The notes under the pieces are model-generated. The model made no database searches, was not told the DNA's origin, and saw nothing but the letters and a program-made list of their open reading frames with translations. The position numbers were made by a program, and so were the translations under genes. From assembly GCA_003586115.2 (NCBI GenBank), contig QVOM02000073.1, positions 48,274,825 through 48,338,824 of the forward strand: DNA of 64,000 nucleotides. The letters run 5' to 3'. Of the stretch, positions 60,186 through 64,000 are shown one piece after another (the stretch's first letter is position 1; every line of letters begins with the position of its first letter). The stretch is from Salvator merianae. Lineage: Eukaryota > Chordata > Lepidosauria > Squamata > Teiidae.

Positions 60186-60961
60186 TATACTGGACATCTG
60201 GACAGAGTCCAAGCCTTCTTTAATAGTTAGCTGTGCAGGTCAAAATAGTCTCTGCTTTTGGGAGATTCAAGGCCTGATGGAGATGCCTCCATAGCACCCT
60301 TGTGATGGCTGAGGAGAACACTGTATTCTTGATTTCAGTCTGTGTAAGTCTGCATAATATCTATGAGCAGAAGGATCATGGAGTGGACTTATAAAATGCT
60401 GAAGATCCAAGTCATGACTTCTTCCTCTTGTCAAGTACAAAAGTCTCCAAAATAAACTTTGGGTGTGTTCAGACTAGTGATTTTTAAACTTGCCTGCATA
60501 AAAGGAGCAAATAATTCCTGGGCGCACAGGAAAAAAGCCTTCCACACACACTTATCCGATGAGGCGATTCAGCGATCTGAGGTCACAGCCTGCAAAGGGT
60601 GCTGCTCGCTGATTGGTCACTCCCTGCCTCTCTGCTAAAGCAGTTCCCAAGACGTTAACGCCTTAACTGCCAAGGTTTTTTCTCTTCTCCCTTATTCCCC
60701 AATTCTCTGATGCTTCAGTGCTTTGGTGAATCAGGGCAGAGGGCAGAGAGAGAGAGAGACTTTTCCTTTGGAAGGAAAAAAAACCCTGGCAGTTAAGGAC
60801 ATGAATGGAAACTGCTTCTGCAGACAGGCAGGAAGTGGATGCCTCATTTGAACTGAAGCTTTTTATTCAGGGGAGGGAGAGATTTGCCAGCAAAAGCACA
60901 CTGGACTTTAGTAGCAAGGCACTCTCTCTACTAAAGTCTTTTTTTATGTACAGAAGGCAGA

Positions 60962-61547
60962 TGTGATGCCTCATCGATCAAGCCGTCTGCAGGGAATACC
61001 TCCTCTAGAGTTTGAATCAAGTGAAGGAGAGGATGAGCCTCCTCCAGAGTTTGAGTCAAGTGAAGGAGAGGATGAGCCTCCTCCAGAGTTTGAGTCAAGT
61101 GAAGGGGAGGATAATGGGGAGGGGGAGGATGAGAGAGCTGTGTCAGCAGATGCAGCTGAGAATACTGTAGCAGAGAGTGATTTGGACATGGACTCACCTC
61201 CTCCTTCACATGCATGGTTTCGGGCAGAAAAGAAGAGGGAGAGACACCAGACCCGTTCATATAGGACTTGGAGAGCCCCACCCTTGAACTTACAGGTGTC
61301 TCACAGTGCTATTTAAGTCTGTGCTGTTCATTGCATAACTGCAGAAGCAACCTTGTTACTCTGCTGAGAAATTCTTGCTGTCTGTTCTTGTTTTGGATTC
61401 CTGACTTATCTACCGGCTTTGACAAAGGATTGTTTTGACAAAGTCTCTGCCTCTTTCCCTGTGGACACTTCAGTTTGGCTGTGTGAGCTACTTAGCTTGC
61501 TATTAAGAGTTTGCTTGCTGATTTGGGTGCCTGCCTGGGACATTACA
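60962..61547 (+). mobile_element. Putative solo LTR with acidic repeat ORF
   Basis: 586 bp beginning TGTGATGCCTC and ending GACATTACA. An ATG-initiated open frame from 60963 to 61316 encodes 117 aa: MMPHRSSRLQGI, three acidic 13-residue repeats containing EFESSEGEDE, then a serine/aspartate stretch and a basic C-terminus. After it comes TATA-like ctatttaagtctg (about 61308). It is inserted in a DNA transposon (60468-61788). Expression of the frame is unproven; a similar acidic tract lies at 20516-21070. Confidence 0.5.
61007..61123 (+). repeat. 39-bp minisatellite, three units
   Basis: Three units of 39 bp keep the reading frame and encode PLEFESSEGEDEP, PPEFESSEGEDEP and PPEFESSEGEDNG. Units 1 and 2 differ at few bases; the third changes at the end. 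The period is a multiple of three, so the frame is preserved. Confidence 0.9.
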
Positions 61548-62078
61548 GGTGGGAGTTTGAAAAGTTTCCCCATGCTGCCAAGAACTCGCTCACATCCCTC
61601 CCTTCCTGCACAAGGCTCTGATTGGTTGAGGTGCTCCCCAAAGTGGCCTGAAAAGCTGAACATGGAGGAGTTGACCCAGGTAGCCATGGAGAGGTGCAAG
61701 GGCAACTTCCAGATAAGGCTTTTATGGATTCCCTGGTTTAGATGCGCCTGTAAGGCGACTAAAATAGACTGTCTGAACACACCCTCCCTCTGTTCTTAAT
61801 AAAGATAACTTTCTGCAGTTTAACTCTTCATCTGTTCCTCTTAACTAAACAGATGGGAGAAAAAGAAAAAGGGATATGTGGATTGCAGTTCAGTATCAAA
61901 GAAGTTCTGATAACTGGACTTTTTTTCTCTTAACTAGACCTTCTTTTGCAAACATTTGAAACCTAGCTTGGGATCACCATCAGTCTACAAGATGATGCTT
62001 CCTATCTATGGTGGAAGGTCTGCAGAAAGTTGACTCAATTCTTTGAAATGTTATAGCAGGCAACTGATGCAGACACCT

Positions 62079-62202
62079 TGGCCTTTCTGCACTGGGCCTT
62101 ATTTCAAATTGAGTTTGCCTGCCGCAGTCTGCACCAGCATGTGCATGGCAGGCCCCTATTCCAGGATATAATCCAGTATAAGGCCCAGCACAGAAAGGGC
62201 CC
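62079..62202. mobile_element. Small inverted-repeat element, family B copy 3
   Basis: Ends ggcctttctgcactgggcct and ggcccagcacagaaagggcc are clear inverted repeats of about 20 bp. The interior matches copy 2 (gtctgcaccagcatgtgcat, ggcaggcccctattccagga). Confidence 0.78.
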
Positions 62203-64000
62203 ATTTCAGGTACAAAATGTGAGTAGAGATGGGTTTGTGAGACTTAAACATGCTCACATCCTTTGGCTTGAAGGGGAAGGGTACTTCCACAGACACTTTG
62301 AAAAGAAACAGCCACTGCATTAAAATCTTAGAAAACCAGTTTCATACCTCCCAAAGACCAACAGATCATCATTAGAGTGCTTGCTTTTTTTAGTGGAGTG
62401 GGGAGTAAGCCTTTAATGAGAAAGTTTAAGGAAACAACATGGAGCAAGGAGCGAAAAGGGATAGGTTTGTGAGACTTATGTGCTACCCCTTCAAGACCTC
62501 TCCCTTAAAGTTTCCAGTCTATAAGAATACAGTTTCCACCTCTTACCATTTTGAGGAGAAAACCGAGGTAGAGAATGCAAGTCTATGGGGAAATGACTCT
62601 TGTAATAACGCCTAACTCTACTTCACCTGGCACTAACTTTCCAATGCAATCAATGCCCCAACTGTTATGCGGTCAGAAAGTACATGTGAGTGGTAACCTC
62701 ACTTTCTTCACAGCCTCTTCAGCTATGGATCCTCTGCTTCTCATGGAGACATGTTTGAACTCTGAAGGAGTTTGGTTAGTACTCATTATGGCGATCAAAT
62801 TCACTCCCTTCTGAGATGTTACCACAGATTCTGGTCTGGTCATTTCCTCTTCAGTTGCAGTGCTGTCATGTCCTTCCTCCTGCATTCTTGAATTTCAGTG
62901 TCTAGTGATGTCCTGACATAATGGACACTATGTGCCAACCATCCTCTCTGTCTGTTGTACTCTCTGTTGGATTATTGTGAGATGCTCAGTGATGAGTACT
63001 TACTTCACATAGAATCTTAGGCTGAAACAGGAAACATCAATGATGATCACTGCTGAAATCCAATTAGAGTAGAATGCACAGAACTGTACTTTCTTTGGTT
63101 TTGGCACCCTTTCCTTTTGCTTTCCATGCAACTTCTCTTTAATTTAACTGCACCGAATGATTAATACATACCATATGGTCTTAAATGTTCACTAACAGAA
63201 GAAGATCAAATTTCCCCCATGGATTTCCATTTTCATTTTCCATGCAACTATTTCAGTCACCACCCAAGGATACAGTGTATATATTATGACCTAGGATCCA
63301 CGGCAAGTCACTGGAATTCCTTTGAATAGGCTCCTGGACAATGATGCTTAGGAATCCCTCCACCTGGACCCTCAGCATTCCACCAATATTACATGTCCAT
63401 TTCTCTGCCCTGTAATTCTGACCGACATCTGCCCTGGCCTTGGATAGATGGTGTTACATTTGAACATGTAAGGTTCTGGAGTCATCATTCCTCCATAAAG
63501 TGTAGAACATTGATTTTTGAAATTTTATTAGTAGTCCACTCTTATAATTTTCTTTCTGGGACTTGTAATAAGTTCCTACAACTACCCATGTGGAGCACAC
63601 ATTAGTTCTGGTGAGTTTCTCAACACTGAAAGGAAACACATCACTCTGTTCTCTCTCTTTCCCTTTTGTGAACACAAACCAACAACGAAATTATGAAATC
63701 AGAAAAGGCCTTAACCCACAGCTTTGCCCCACCCTCGAATGAGTATCCCCCACACCCCTTCCATAATAAATGTGTTCACTGGTCCAAAATCTGTTAACAT
63801 TCTATTAGTTCTTGTTCTTTCTCATTTCAGTTGGCTTTCTTCTTTTGAAGAAGGATAACTTTCAATGGACCTTTGTGAGACAACTATTCAGAGGGAGATG
63901 CCCCAATTTAAAAAGCTGTGCCTATTTGATAGCTCAGGTGTAATTTCCTTGCATGCCTTTGGGAAGATTAGCCAGTGTTACCCTGCCTTTACTTCTTTTC
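62203..64000. other. Gene-free stretch at the right edge
   Basis: No exon of a neighbour gene could be recognised. Short open frames have no family features. Confidence 0.5.

Larger units (their letters stand above)
60468..61788. mobile_element. DNA transposon with nested LTR-like element
   Basis: The left end GGGTGTGTTCAGACTAGTG (60471) and the reversed right end GGGTGTGTTCAGACAGTC (about 61788) are inverted repeats. The interior is non-coding apart from the nested 60962-61547 element. Without the insert it would be about 0.73 kb. No clear target duplication. Confidence 0.65.

Noticed and set aside
61419..61799. Overlapping open frames on both strands
   Set aside because: They run across the edge of the LTR-like element and the outer transposon; neither shows coding features.
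58900..64000. Exons of VDAC1, the expected right neighbour
   Set aside because: No porin beta-strand coding block with splice sites was recognised.

Overview
This is nuclear DNA from a vertebrate, most likely a squamate reptile (lizard or gecko type). Three things point there: one intron-containing gene with a vertebrate CpG-island promoter; a dense mix of CR1, L2-like and L1 non-LTR retrotransposons with tRNA-derived SINEs; and many short hAT-like inverted-repeat elements. The species cannot be named from the sequence. Nothing bacterial, plasmid or phage is present, so operons, ribosome binding sites and CRISPR arrays do not apply.

One protein-coding gene is well supported: the minus-strand orthologue of C5orf15, encoding keratinocyte-associated transmembrane protein 2 (KCT2). 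It has three coding exons (58446-58308, 54506-53926, 50730-50599) joined by GT-AG introns in consistent phase, giving 283 codons. The product is a type I single-pass membrane protein with a signal peptide, an acidic lumenal domain, one membrane span and a tail carrying a YHRL sorting-type motif. Its promoter lies in a CpG island (about 58.04-58.86 kb), and the likely 3' UTR runs down to clustered poly(A) signals near 49.3 kb. In human, C5orf15 lies between FSTL4 and VDAC1; no exon of either was recognised here.

Layout: 1-49 kb is gene-free, lying beyond the 3' end of C5orf15, and is filled with degraded retroelements and DNA-transposon remnants. 49.3-58.9 kb is the gene, with several mobile elements in its introns. 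59-64 kb lies upstream of its promoter and holds a CR1 copy, small inverted-repeat elements, and a DNA transposon that contains an LTR-like element with a 39-bp coding-type minisatellite.

The points most worth a second look are all mobile-element structure. (1) A 1.2-1.3 kb inverted-repeat family has three copies, two of which carry the same antisense piece of L1 ORF2, as if a DNA transposon captured and spread an L1 fragment. (2) A 196-bp hAT-like element has a perfect 8-bp target duplication. (3) A 148-bp inverted-repeat element sits inside a LINE tail with CAAT on both sides. (4) A CR1 copy is split by another LINE. (5) An LTR-like element is nested in a DNA transposon. I found no new cellular system such as a novel enzyme pathway or defence locus.
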